Shown: one piece after another, positions 31,579 to 42,236 of the stretch
How the letters are laid out: every line of letters begins with the position of its first letter
Position numbering within the stretch: the first letter of the stretch is position 1
Assembly (NCBI GenBank): GCA_010909725.1
Contig: JAACMV010000005.1
Coordinates: forward strand, 124,001 to 188,000
Direction of reading: 5' to 3'
DNA: 64,000 nt
DNA from: Picochlorum sp. 'celeri'
Taxonomy: Eukaryota > Chlorophyta > Trebouxiophyceae
Notes under the pieces: model-generated
What the model saw: only the letters and a program-made list of their open reading frames with translations
Told to the model about the DNA's origin: nothing
Database searches by the model: none
Position numbers and translations under genes: made by a program

Positions 31579-34500
31579 TCAAGCTGTTTGGAATTTTTGG
31601 CACGTGTTGAGCAGCAGCTTCTGCAGGGCAAAATGTTCTATTGAACGTCTTATTCTTTATCTTCCATTGTCTGTAATTGGAATACATACCTGTTCGGCTG
31701 CTGATAATAGATTCTCTCGTTGGAATCCTTCTCTTGCAATACAAGCAGCGTCCTCTGCAAATTGTCCATCTGGATGCTCTTGATGGGCGAAGTTCCACGA
31801 TGCAGTATACATCCACTCGAGGAAATATCGAGGAAATGTTTCTTTGGGAAAGCTCTGTATGAAGGAGTGTGCTTTAGAGAGCATCTCAAAAAATTCCTGC
31901 CCTGTGGCTATTTGTAGATATTCAACAATTACCTGCATGTTGCATGAGAACCAACACGTCAATCAGACCTAGCTCATCAATATATATACAGTAAGCAGAA
32001 CGTACATCAGCAAAAAGGGAAGGGTTCTGAACCGTTCTAGCGCTGTGGGATCGAAGAATGTGGGAAAGCACTGCCTTGTATGTCCTTATGCAGGGCACAT
32101 CACCTGCATAAGGGCCTTTCAGTTCCTCCAGGAGGATCATCAGATGTTCAAATCCCATCTTCTCCTGAACATCTCTCAGCATATCTAAAGCCATATTGTC
32201 ATGCTGCTGGCGAATGAGCATGATGATAGACTGCATAGAGAGCAAAATGTCTGAGCTGCTTTAGAATCATAAAAGTGAAAAGCGGCGTCGTACCAAGTAT
32301 TGCCTAAGGAATTCCCATCCTTGAAGCATTCTGGACAAAAACCCATCGTTTTCAGTATTGGATCTCAACAAAGCTTGCTTGTCTCTCAAAGACGATAGGA
32401 TCTCAGTGGTTGTCTGTTCGGATTCCACTGAATCACATGTAAAGATGACCAATATGACTGATGCTAGCCCAAACATCATCTGAGGCAAAAGCATATTCTA
32501 TTAATTCGAAACAACTATCATAAAATCATCTCAACTCACCTGAGACATCAGTTGTATCTCCATATCCTTGTTCCCAACCAGATCCAACATTCTGGAAGCC
32601 AAGAAGAGGATTCTGCTGGCTTGCTCAAAGTGATTTCGCTCATCTATTTCTTCCTTTGCAAGGGACCATGCATGCCCAACAAGATACTTGACTTCATTGC
32701 ATGATTCAGAATTCTGCATTATAGGGACGAGAGGTTTTATTGTCGTTTGGCTCTGTACATCAACATTAAATATACAATGCTCACCTTGGAGATTTCTGCC
32801 AAGTGACCCCTCTTCAATATCAAATCGATCCATTGAACGAACTCAGTGCCTGAAGTTCTCTTCAGTTTCGTATGAGAGAGCTCATAATAATTCAAGAATA
32901 TTCGGATGACAGCCTGAGGCTCACAGGAGTTAAAGCGCGCATCATCGCACACCAAAATTAGCCTGAGGATATTTTCCAAGATTAGAGCTGCTGCTGGATG
33001 GTTGTCATTTTCTAGGGCCAAACATGCGAAGTAGGACGTCAGCCCAAGGTCGATACCCTCCTCTTCAAATAATAAATGTATTGCCTTCTCAATCGACGAC
33101 TGATCGGACTTGTTCTCCAGAGCAAGTTCCAGCCTGGATAGATGTGCTTGTGCAGGGTTCAACCTCTCCGCTCTATCAATGTAATGAAGTGCCTGCACGT
33201 GACAATTCTCCTTGAAGTACATGCGGGAGTAGCATATCAGAATCTTGGATATTAAATCAATATCCTGGGCGATTTCTGCCAGGAGTAACGCTGTTGCAAG
33301 CATTGGTTGCAAACAAGGTTGTTGGTCAGAAATCTCACACACAACATTCCAGACCAGCTTGAGTACCTCATTGCTAAGTTGCACCCTGCTCTTCAAATGC
33401 TCCATCACATTTTCATTTGAAACTATTGCATGAAAAGCTTGGCATTTCTCGCCGCAGTCATGGAAATGAGGTTGATCAATGATACAGCACAGATACCTGA
33501 GCAACATGACCATAAAATCTTGTCTGTAATCTGCAATCACATGTGATACCATGATATTCTGCCAACTTGTATAGTATATTAATTATTATCTCACCTTTTA
33601 TAATTGTGTGCGTATGTGCATATTGGAAAATAACGTGTGGCATCCATTTCCATTGAGCATGACACATCAATTGAGAACATGCCCAAGCACAGGACTCAAG
33701 CCAGCGTGGAGCCTTGGCATTCTGCTTTAAATATCGATCAAGGTGCCTGCTAGCTTCTAAGCAAGTATCATAATATTGTGAATCTAAAGAATCAAATTTC
33801 TGGAGCCATTCTCTGATTGCCCCAGGGAGATCAGCCATGAATGGATCTACAAGGCTGCCAGCCTGAAAGCTTTCTTCTCTATGAACATGGCACCAGGCTA
33901 GCAGTAAAGAGCACTTTCTTCTGTTTAATGCTATGATATGATCAATAGTATGCTGTAACTTCGACTCTTCCGTCGTACTCCAAGATCCATGGAATTTCAG
34001 TAGACTTTTGAGGATTTGGGTTGCCTCCTCATACTGACAGGATTTGATAAATTGTACTGCTACAGACGTGCTGGCACGCCGATACTCCATAAACATTGAA
34101 ACTTTCATATACCTGTCAGATATATCACTCAAGATATTCTGCAATTGATCATGGCTGAGCTTCCAATCCGTGGCTCCTTTGAGCTGCATGAGTACATGGA
34201 ATGAAGTCACCTTGGCTTTGATCCAAAGAAGGCATGCCCTCTCACACTCAGTGAATGGCGAGCAATCATCATCCGAAAGGAATATTCTCTCTTGTAGACC
34301 ACTAGCGAAAGCATTATGCACTAGTTCCTCTAATGTCCCGGCAGTCTGCATCACTTGCGCTAGCAAGCTATTCACCGTTGACCACTGTTTCAAACCAATC
34401 AGGGATTCACACGCCTCCAGTAACCACGATATTAAATCTAGAAGGACATTTATAGGCCATTTATCCTTTCTGGATTCATATATTCTCAACCATATGTCGG

Positions 34501-34816
34501 CACAAGTAACTTTCAGTCGACAAAGAAGCACATCGGATTCTTTGCACACCTTCGCATGTCTCATTCGGCCATCGAAAGTACCAGGAATCTGAACAGAGGG
34601 GATTTTCATCTCATAGTCTTTGCAGATGGACCATAATTGTCCCGCTATTTTAAGCTGGGAGGAAACTGTTTCTTTCGATTTCTGTTGTTCCGCATCTTGT
34701 TTGCCAAGCGCAAGGGAGCCGTGCTGAATGCCAAAAGAATTACTAAGGGAAATTGAATCCAAATCAAAACCTGCTTCTGCAAGTTTTGTTGCAAGAGACC
34801 ATTCGAATGCGCTCAT
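31579..34816 (-). CDS. SPO22/ZIP4 (TEX11)-like meiotic crossover protein, seven exons
   Basis: Helical-repeat protein of the ZMM group that promotes class I crossovers at meiosis. Seven exons, all with GT-AG introns of 60-73 nt and matching phases: 33595-34816, 32785-33530, 32540-32713, 32294-32479, 32006-32230, 31690-31932, 31579-31620; about 945 aa, near the plant ZIP4 length. Diagnostic segments are ALHYIDRAERLNPAQAHLSR (SPO22 Y-L-x-A-x-x-L-x-P helix pair), KYLVGHAWSLAKEEIDERNH followed by FEQASRILFLASRMLDL, and EWMYTASWNFAHQEH. These match the repeated AWN-type motifs of the Pfam SPO22 family. The start at 34816 is the first ATG in frame; the open frame extends 15 codons further without one. 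Convergent with the GNAT-fold gene; head-to-tail behind TEL2. Confidence 0.85.
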
Positions 34817-35003
34817 ATCGGACAAAGCCTCGTTGACTCCCGTGGAGAGACAAGAATGCACTACTAGTGCTCTTCTCAGGCATAAACTATTGCATCATAT
34901 TTATGAATAAATAAATAAGTCCCGGGGATATGAGTAAATATATGCATCAGGAAGGGAAGCTTGAATGTATGCATGTGCATAGTTCATGCAAAAAATCAGG
35001 CGG

Positions 35004-37796
35004 TCAAATGCCAATCTCAGAAATTTTTGGAATCTTGACGGTATCCAATCGCAGCTGTCTTGGTGAGGACATCCTATATTTCAAACGAAGATCATCTTTC
35101 CATTCCATTGTCCCAAAATTGTCCTGGTGCAGTTTGCTATATTCCTCCAGTGCATCCATGGCAAGATTTCCAATGAACGCGACACCTCCAGCACCAAGCT
35201 TGCGGCACGTTGAATCTATGTCATTCTCTGAGACACTTTGAAACCACTCATTCGTCTCATTGGTTAATCTAAAGAATTCAATCGATGCAACAGATGCATC
35301 TTGGCGAGGCTGAAGTGCATCATCGGCAGTGCCAATCAAGCTCTGTGCAAATGCAGCAGACACTGATGATGCTGGGACTGACGCTATTGATTGGGCTCCG
35401 GCAGCTAATGCACTTCTTCGAACAAATATTTCTTCACTATTTTTGACCGAATCGCTGTTGATTAATCTGAGAATCGCAGTTCCAAGGTAGAGGGCCTCAT
35501 GCGATCCTGAGCAAACATTCACAAAATTTCCCAAAGTGCAAATAAAGCATCCTAACAGATGTGTGTCCTTCCCAAATAAATCTATACCTTGTTGTCTCTT
35601 ATCACACTGTAAAAGCAGTTTGCTCGACCACTCAAGCAAGATATGGCCCGCTTGACTGGCCCATCGTTGTTTCAGTGGAGCTCTGCATTCTGGGCCAGCC
35701 TCTATTTCTTGCAGTGGTCGCTCTGATTGGAGGCATTTCGCACCTGTGCTTAGTAGCTGAAGAGCTCTAACGCGGTGCTGAATATCAGATGACGGCGAGT
35801 AAAAAGCATCGATCAAATAGGAACCAACATCCCTTGGCTCCTCAAGAATTAGTGCTAGAAGGGCATCTAATCGTTGCTCATCAACTGGTTTTGTTCCACG
35901 TTTCTCTCTCTCTTCGTTTGTCCAAGCTGGAATACGAGCATACATAAGTGCCTGCGTAATATCCTTTGCATATAGACCAAGTTCACAGGGAGATGCTTTA
36001 ATGACATCCTCAGCAACTGCAATGGCAGCAAGTTGCTCTTTCCAATTGTTTTCTCCATTTCTGAGCATCTTCACCATCTCTTCCAATTTAATGGGGATAT
36101 CCTCTTGGTTACTATCATCAAGATCTTGCTGCGCTCCAAATTCACTGTCTATTGTATCATCATCTGAATCTATATTTGAGTTCACATCATTGCCTTCAAC
36201 CACAACCCGTTTCTCATTGATCAATTCTTGATCATCTTTCACCTCCATTGTAGACCCATTTAGAGATATGCTTGATTCAATACCTTTCTCAGAAAATATT
36301 AAAGGCTTCTCAGGCGTCAAAGTCGAAGAAAGTGAATTTCCAACGCACATTCCAAGATGCCGCAGGGGCTCCCTTGGGCTCTCCAGATACACGCTAATTC
36401 CTTTCAGTATCTGGGGAATTATGTCGCCCATTTTTTCCAGTGTGTCTCGATTATAAAATCCAAGGCAGCCAATGATGAAGTTTGCAAGAATCTTTTGCTG
36501 GTGAGCAGACAAGTTATTGGTTGATGAAGGTCCACTCCAGACTGCCACTACACGCTTGAATGCCAAAGCTAAAGCGGAGTCATTAGACTTATCTGAACTT
36601 ATAGATTTTAGGTAATTCAATAATACCTGCAAGGAGTTCTCATGCAATCTACCTTTAGTCAACAGAGAATCACCAAGCTGCAGTCTGACACCAACATGGC
36701 CATCCCACACATCTCTTGAAATGATTCCTCTCATCACGAGGGCCTTCTGTGCAGCACTACCTAGATTATACAACTCCGAAATTTGATAGAGAAGTTCACC
36801 TACGACTAGCTTGATCCCTTCCCCTGTTTCAGGAAATAATCGCAGAATGCTGGACACCAGGCCTTTCGGAACAGCCTCATCATCAGACAGATATACATCC
36901 ATCAATGTGTGCGCTACCCATCTCGAAAATCCCCTGGAAGATAATTTATCTAATATAGTAGAACAAAGACGTAGCTTTGGCCCAGCTGGATCACAAGAGG
37001 AAATTCGACCAATCAAATGAGATGTTACCAGTGGCACAAAGTTGGAGTAATGTAGGAGATTCTCCGCACGTAGAGCCGAGCATGTCTCAGGTAACTTTAT
37101 CAGCAGATTTATTTTCTCATCTTCCGGATAGCCCGGATTCTCTTGGACTCCATCCTGAATCCATGACACGACAGCCTCCAAGCCAGTCTCCTTGCAGACC
37201 CTGGCCTCCAGAATCGTTGCAGCCACTTCATACGAGACACTCACCACTACAACATCCGAGTATCGACTGCGAGAGAATGTCTCCTCATCTTTTGAGATCT
37301 CCAAATACAGTGAAATAACCTTCAGCAGCTCCACATCAGGAGCTTGCCAGAACCAACACAGCAACTCCCAGTCTGTGTCATAATCAACGCAGCCTCTCAA
37401 CTTTGGAATGATACCTACGAGGTGATTGCACAAAATACTATACGGTAAGATTGAGTCACAACTGCTTGGGAAATGTATCAAGTATGGCGTACAGTCAAAA
37501 ATGAGCCCAGCCAAATCCTTGAATACCTGTGGGTACCACCACTGTGAGAGCCAATCTTCTCGACACGCATACTCCTCATCCAACAAACATATCAACGAAT
37601 TAATCTCCTGATCATATGTTTCAAAGCGACCAGCATGCGCGCGTGGATTTTGCTCGACAAATCCCAATTTTATGGCCAAGTTCCCCAGAAGTGCCTTCGG
37701 ATCCCTGCTGCTGGACAAGATGTCGAAAACAGTACGAATCGTTGTTAAAATACTACGATCGCACTCATTCGTATCTTTGGAGTGTGTCAGCGTCAT
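35004..37796 (-). CDS. TEL2/TELO2 telomere-length regulation protein
   Basis: HEAT-repeat scaffold of the TTT complex (TEL2-TTI1-TTI2), which with HSP90 and R2TP stabilises PIKK kinases such as TOR and ATM. The protein is 930 aa from the ATG at 37796 in one exon. The conserved C-terminal domain is recognised by WKEQLAAIAVAEDVIKASPC, ELGLYAKDITQALMYARI, WTNEEREKRGTKPVDEQRLD and ALLALILEEPRDVGSYLIDA followed by FYSPSSDIQHRVRALQLLST. An acidic linker (with DDDTIDSEFGAQQDLDDSNQ) separates the N- and C-terminal HEAT arms, as in yeast and human. The open frame extends 115 codons upstream, but that part has no family character and overlaps a CCGG-rich promoter cluster. The gene is long and intronless while its neighbour SPO22 has six introns. 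Confidence 0.88.
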   Translation of the reverse strand: MTLTHSKDTNECDRSILTTIRTVFDILSSSRDPKALLGNLAIKLGFVEQNPRAHAGRFETYDQEINSLICLLDEEYACREDWLSQWWYPQVFKDLAGLIFDCTPYLIHFPSSCDSILPYSILCNHLVGIIPKLRGCVDYDTDWELLCWFWQAPDVELLKVISLYLEISKDEETFSRSRYSDVVVVSVSYEVAATILEARVCKETGLEAVVSWIQDGVQENPGYPEDEKINLLIKLPETCSALRAENLLHYSNFVPLVTSHLIGRISSCDPAGPKLRLCSTILDKLSSRGFSRWVAHTLMDVYLSDDEAVPKGLVSSILRLFPETGEGIKLVVGELLYQISELYNLGSAAQKALVMRGIISRDVWDGHVGVRLQLGDSLLTKGRLHENSLQVLLNYLKSISSDKSNDSALALAFKRVVAVWSGPSSTNNLSAHQQKILANFIIGCLGFYNRDTLEKMGDIIPQILKGISVYLESPREPLRHLGMCVGNSLSSTLTPEKPLIFSEKGIESSISLNGSTMEVKDDQELINEKRVVVEGNDVNSNIDSDDDTIDSEFGAQQDLDDSNQEDIPIKLEEMVKMLRNGENNWKEQLAAIAVAEDVIKASPCELGLYAKDITQALMYARIPAWTNEEREKRGTKPVDEQRLDALLALILEEPRDVGSYLIDAFYSPSSDIQHRVRALQLLSTGAKCLQSERPLQEIEAGPECRAPLKQRWASQAGHILLEWSSKLLLQCDKRQQGIDLFGKDTHLLGCFICTLGNFVNVCSGSHEALYLGTAILRLINSDSVKNSEEIFVRRSALAAGAQSIASVPASSVSAAFAQSLIGTADDALQPRQDASVASIEFFRLTNETNEWFQSVSENDIDSTCRKLGAGGVAFIGNLAMDALEEYSKLHQDNFGTMEWKDDLRLKYRMSSPRQLRLDTVKIPKISEIGI

Positions 37797-37974
37797 GGCG
37801 CTTTCAAACGTCACACTCCTGTTCAAACAAGAAACACCGTCGCAGCCTGCGAGGTCAAGGACGCTCGCTGAATGATACCAAATACACAGTAAGGGGAGTA
37901 AAAGGTCTGCTTCAAGGTACTCCCAGAGAACAATGCAATAGACTTTTAAGCAGAAGGCTTCGCAGAACAGGACT

Positions 37975-38043
37975 TCCGGTCTCCAAAGGTCTCCGACCGG
38001 TCGTGGCTGGTTTACCGGAGAGACCGGACCATTGACCGGCCAT
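37975..38043. repeat. CCGG-rich inverted and direct repeats in the TEL2 / paralog-A promoter
   Basis: In about 70 nt there are five CCGG cores, two direct copies of GGTCTCC, a GACCGGTC palindrome and an imperfect inverted partner CCGGAGAGACC. It lies between the divergent TEL2 start (37796) and paralog A start (38207). Function unknown. Confidence 0.4.
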
Positions 38044-38206
38044 TGGCACATGGGACGCATACCCGTGTGGGGCGAATGTGTTAGGTTTGAAAAAGATTGA
38101 GAGACACAGGCGTCGACCTCATATTGCCAATAAAGTATCAAAATTTTTTACATATTACAGTTGTTCAGGGGATTTCGTCGTGCATGTGATAGATTAAGGA
38201 GGCTCC

Positions 38207-38886
38207 ATGCGACAGATTTTGACGACAATCTTGTTCATCGCAGCATTGGCTGTGGGAGTTTTAGCGGATAGAAAGAAATGTAGAACGAATCTTGGAAGTA
38301 CGTGTATGATATTTAAATATGTATACGTGCCTTGTCACTGTTCTCCTGTGAAGGGCTGTGTCTTTCCCCTGACGCGGCTCAGCTACGGGTCGCGACCGAG
38401 GTCATTCGAATGAGGGATGACTTGGAGATGGTCAGATCCAAGCATCTTATCACGAGAGCTCTTACACTGTTGTTATGGTACTATGCAGACCCAGGTGATT
38501 GGTCAGAAGATAATTGGATCATGCTGTATGCGAATGCACAGCCTGATCAGTTGGACAATCCCCAGTTGGCCTTGTATGGAAGTGACTGGGAAGCTGTGAA
38601 GCGTGATTACCCTCTTATCGCAAAGAGGGCCCTCCGAGTCAAGAGATCACTTGCTAGGAGTAAATATAAGATGGAAAAGGGGCGTTGGACAAGATACCAG
38701 CCCTATACACGTATCTGTGTACCATCAGAGTATGGACTTGCAAATGCTGGGCTGTTGCCAGACGACTTTATCATCCGGATGAATCCAACGGGTCCTGAGA
38801 CGGATATTTCTGCAGATTTGTTCTACAAAGCATTCATTCGATATGGAAGGATCTGGAATGGATACGCAGGAAGAAGTCAGCATTAA
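38207..38886 (+). CDS. Paralog A: secreted protein of unknown family, two exons
   Basis: I do not recognise this family. The N-terminus MRQILTTILFIAALAVGVLA is a clear signal peptide, followed by DRKKCRTNLG. My preferred model joins exon 1 (38207-38297) in phase 1 to exon 2 (38489-38886) across a 191-nt intron (donor GTACGT, acceptor TATGCAG|), giving 162 aa. This places the junction and phase exactly where paralog B has one. An alternative acceptor at 38353 would give 207 aa. The mature domain has NPQLALYGSDWEAVKRDYPL, PYTRICVPSEYGL and a C-terminal LFYKAFIRYGR. The neighbouring gene on the opposite strand (39001-39860) is a clear relative, so the two form a convergent duplicate pair. A TGTAA lies 85 nt past the stop. 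Confidence 0.75.
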
Positions 38887-39000
38887 GAGGGACTAATTTC
38901 TATAATTTGCACCAGCATTGATCACAGTTAAAGAATTTGAATGCATACATATTTTTATTGAATCTTCTTTTGTAATCACGTCTCGATATTAATATTTCAT

Positions 39001-39860
39001 TCAATGACCTGTTAGTCCAGCATTGGGAAGCATGAGGTGGCCATTTCTCACAAATCCCTTGTAGAACAGGTGAGTGGTATTATCAATGTCTTTAGTGTTT
39101 GGATTCAAATGCATGAGAAAATCCGTCTTTTTCAGATCGCACCCACTCTTCTTGGATAGTCCACATTTTGTCTGCACGAGAGAATAGTTGATTCGTTGTA
39201 TAAGATGAGAGAAATTTCCAGTGAAAGACATGCATGACGCACCGGAACACACAATCTAACGTAGGGATGGTCAGGGCTCCATTCAGTTGAAACTGGTAGC
39301 TCTGTACGAGTATTGAAATCATCTGCTACTTGTTGCGCTTGTTTCGCTGTGTGAGGGTATGCTCGGGCTGTTGCCTCCCAGTCATCACCGTATTCAGCCT
39401 TGGATGGGTTCTTTGGTTGGCCCCATTGTGCAACAGCAAAAGCCAGTCTCCAGCAATCATCCATTCCACCGAGAGACGCGGGCTGATCTGTACATACGAA
39501 GAAAACGATTGTGTAAGAAAATTTTCATACAACGTCATAGATGCACATAGCGAATATCGTACGAGGAAATTGAGTGATGCAAGGCCCATGTCCTTTGACA
39601 TACACTCCACGAGGAGCAGGCTTGACATCACAAGTCTCCTTCTTCTTCTTTCTTCCACCAGTCATACCCTGTCTCTCTTGCTTTTTTGCTTCCCCTATTC
39701 TGCTCTTGGATACAATTATTTTCGTGGAATGTTGCTTGTATATAAACCTCTCTACGGCAATGGGAGGAAATCTGCTACTGTCAAACCCTTGGAAACCAAA
39801 AAAAAGCAACGTTATCAAGCCTAGCGAGACCAGCACAGCAGCTGCTCTGAGATACACCAT
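39001..39860 (-). CDS. Paralog B: membrane-anchored relative of paralog A, three exons
   Basis: Unknown family, 237 aa. Exon 1 (39563-39860) encodes a signal-anchor (VYLRAAAVLVSLGLITLLFF), a basic linker (GGRKKKKETC) and CITQFP. Intron 1 (39488-39562, 75 nt, phase 1) and intron 2 (39172-39242, 71 nt, phase 0) bound exon 2 (39243-39487) and precede exon 3 (39001-39171). The domain matches paralog A closely: AEYGDDWEATARAYPHTAKQ against LYGSDWEAVKRDYPLIAKR, PYVRLCVPTKCGL against PYTRICVPSEYGL, and HLFYKGFVRNG against DLFYKAFIRYG. The anchor predicts a type II Golgi or ER protein, and the next gene, divergent from this one, is a type II GT61 glycosyltransferase. No catalytic motif is recognised. 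Confidence 0.8.
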
Positions 39861-40271
39861 CTCTGTTTTAAGAATTGCCTTTATGTATCATCATATGGTA
39901 CTCCTAGCGCATATACGTGGCAAACACTTGCCAACTGCACCCACAGAAACAGTTCCCTTGCATCCAAGTGTACATGCTGTATCCTAAATCAATAGTACTA
40001 CAAAGATCAAAGAAAAAATATTTACTGAATGCCCATGCAGGAGTAGACTGGTATGACGCAGAATGCAACGAATCACTGTCGCCGGTGTTGTTGAGGTGTC
40101 CGGTCAAAAGGCATTTTGGGTGGGACAAATAAGACTTTCTACTGGAGGTTGTACATACGTCTTGAGCGTCTGCTCCTGGATAAGACATTATGGTAATGTA
40201 TATCACAAAATCAATCTTTTTATGTTATGTATTGTGATAAGTGAGTTTAAGGCCTTGTCTTCATCGGTCGC
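39861..40271. other. Divergent promoter between paralog B and GT61
   Basis: About 400 nt. On the minus strand a short reading MSYPGADAQD followed by a GTATGT donor could be a tiny first exon, but no downstream exon can be assigned. Nothing else recognised. Confidence 0.35.
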
Positions 40272-42172
40272 ATGAAGAAGGGATCTGCGCCAACAGCAAT
40301 TGTCATAAACGCAGTGCCTGGAGTTGGGGGACCTTCCTTTGGATCTGGGGCTTCTACAATGCGAGGACATGGTATAATTCTGAAGCTTGCTTTATATGTA
40401 TGCATTTTCATTGGACTGATCGTAGCTGTCAGATACACAGGGTCACTCGAGCAAGGAACTGTTCGTTCGTTACACGAGGTTGCTACGTCGGATGTTTCTC
40501 CCACGTCCTTCAATGAACCACCCAAGGCTGCATACGAGAAGATAGCCTTGGATGAGTTGGAATTCAAGACATCTTCTTTCAAGGTACGGTCTCATCGGGT
40601 GCGACCGAGTCTGCATGGGAAATGTCTGACCCATGTTCCTGTGTGCAGTGTACAGATGATGAGGAAGTGAACCAAGTGTGCGTCTTTAAGAATCTCGTCT
40701 TATTTCAAGGCGAGATTTTGTATATAGTCGACTATCCAGACGATGCCAAGAATCTTAAGCTGCCCAATCCAACAGTGTTTGATCTTGAGGCTGAAACTCT
40801 GTCAATAGTCGACTATGCAGTTCCAAATATTGTTCATCCAATCACGCAAGAGTCGTTGAAAATGCGAGTGGAGTCGAGTACGACAAAGAAGAAAATAAAT
40901 GTGGCGTACTATGAACATTCTATGTTCCAAAGGGTTCGGAGTTTAACAAACTGGTACTGGGCCATGAATAGTATAAGCAACACTTTCCATAGGCTGTGTC
41001 TTCAACTTGGTGCCTGCACTCAGGCAAAAGTGCATGAAGTAGCCTTGTTACAGCCTGCTACATATTCTCCAACTCAAAGAGAGAGGAAAAATGCTCATAT
41101 TGCCATTAGGACTGGCCAGCATAGTTCTGCATCTGATGAATTGAAAGGTTGCTTGGGACCAATGTTTTGGTAAGATGGCTGTTTGAACACGTCTCTCCTC
41201 ATACGGCATCTTCTTAAAAGATACTTAAATTTTATGTAGGGTCGATCATCCACGCATGCATGATTCTCGTGAATGGGTGGGGGATGAAATGGTCATTATG
41301 GAAGAGACATACTTTGGGATTGGGAAGAGCGTGATACAACCAAATGTTGCGTTGGAGATTGACGGGTGCGTTGTTCATGCATATTCTTCAATAATGACAT
41401 GAAATTAAATGAAAGTATTTTGGTGTGGTGTAGATCATTTGCCTTCGAGCAGAGCGATACAAAAACAGGACAGAAGAGAATTGAGTTCTTGAGGAAATGT
41501 GCCTCCTTGCCTCCGGTGCCTCCAGAACAAGAAAATCCCTCTATTGTTCTCATAAACAGACCTTTTGGAGATGGAAGGTCTATCATAGGTCTAGATGATG
41601 TCTACGATAGGTTACAAAGAGTTCTCCCTCCAAATGTCGAGTTGACTCTTCATTTTCCAAGAGGAGGAAGTGGATTAAATGATCAGGCATCAACATTTGC
41701 AAAAGCCTCTGTTTTGGTGATTCCACATGGCGCTGCAACAGCCAACTTTGCTTTCTTACCCCTAGACGCAGTAGTGTTGGACGTTTTTGCACTGAAGAAG
41801 AAGCATAATCACGATAAAGGGATCATTGGGTCGTTGCCCAGCCCTCCCTACAATGTGACCATTCTACCTGTTGATTGTTCCAATGCAACAGAGCCACACT
41901 CCACGGCATTTACAGAGATACCACAGTGGAATCAGCTAACAGCTGAAGAGCAAGCAGAACTTCTTTCACCAGCCAAAGTGAATAGGGACTTGGTGAGGAG
42001 GCTCAAGGAATTGTTAGGATTTAGTGTCATTGACTGGCTAGATTTAAGGGCATATCATCCAGACACTGAGGTCTTGACCCAGACTGTGCTTGATGCTGTC
42101 GATCTATGGAAAGAAAAAGTCTCATATAGAAAAGAAATGGCTCGGAAAAAGAATTCTGCTGACAAAAATTGA
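40272..42172 (+). CDS. GT61-family glycosyltransferase, four exons
   Basis: Type II Golgi or ER glycosyltransferase of family GT61 (related to plant beta-1,2-xylosyltransferase and animal EOGT), 565 aa. Exons: 40272-40583, 40649-41169, 41240-41365, 41434-42172; introns of 65-70 nt with consistent phases 0, 2 and 2. A cytoplasmic start is followed by the anchor ILKLALYVCIFIGLIVAVRY, then a stem. In the catalytic region, VLINRPFGDGRSIIGLDD precedes the GT61 hallmark SVLVIPHGAATANFAFLP, in which the H-G-A motif is near-invariant. DVFALKKKHN and a YHPDTEV segment follow. The acceptor and donor sugars cannot be told from sequence. Convergent with the FUSC-type gene, 64 nt between stops. Confidence 0.9.
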
Positions 42173-42236
42173 ATGATTACAAATGCGTAATTGCAGACAG
42201 TTCAATACAGACGAAATGCATTTAAAGACTTATCAA

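Noticed and set aside
38354..38488. Extra 45 codons in paralog A from the alternative acceptor
   Set aside because: Not preferred: splicing at 38488 matches the position and phase of the paralog B intron and aligns C-x-T on both sides.
39904..40206. Possible tiny spliced cysteine-rich gene starting MSYPGADAQD
   Set aside because: A good GTATGT donor follows the start, but several acceptors give different short frames and none has support.
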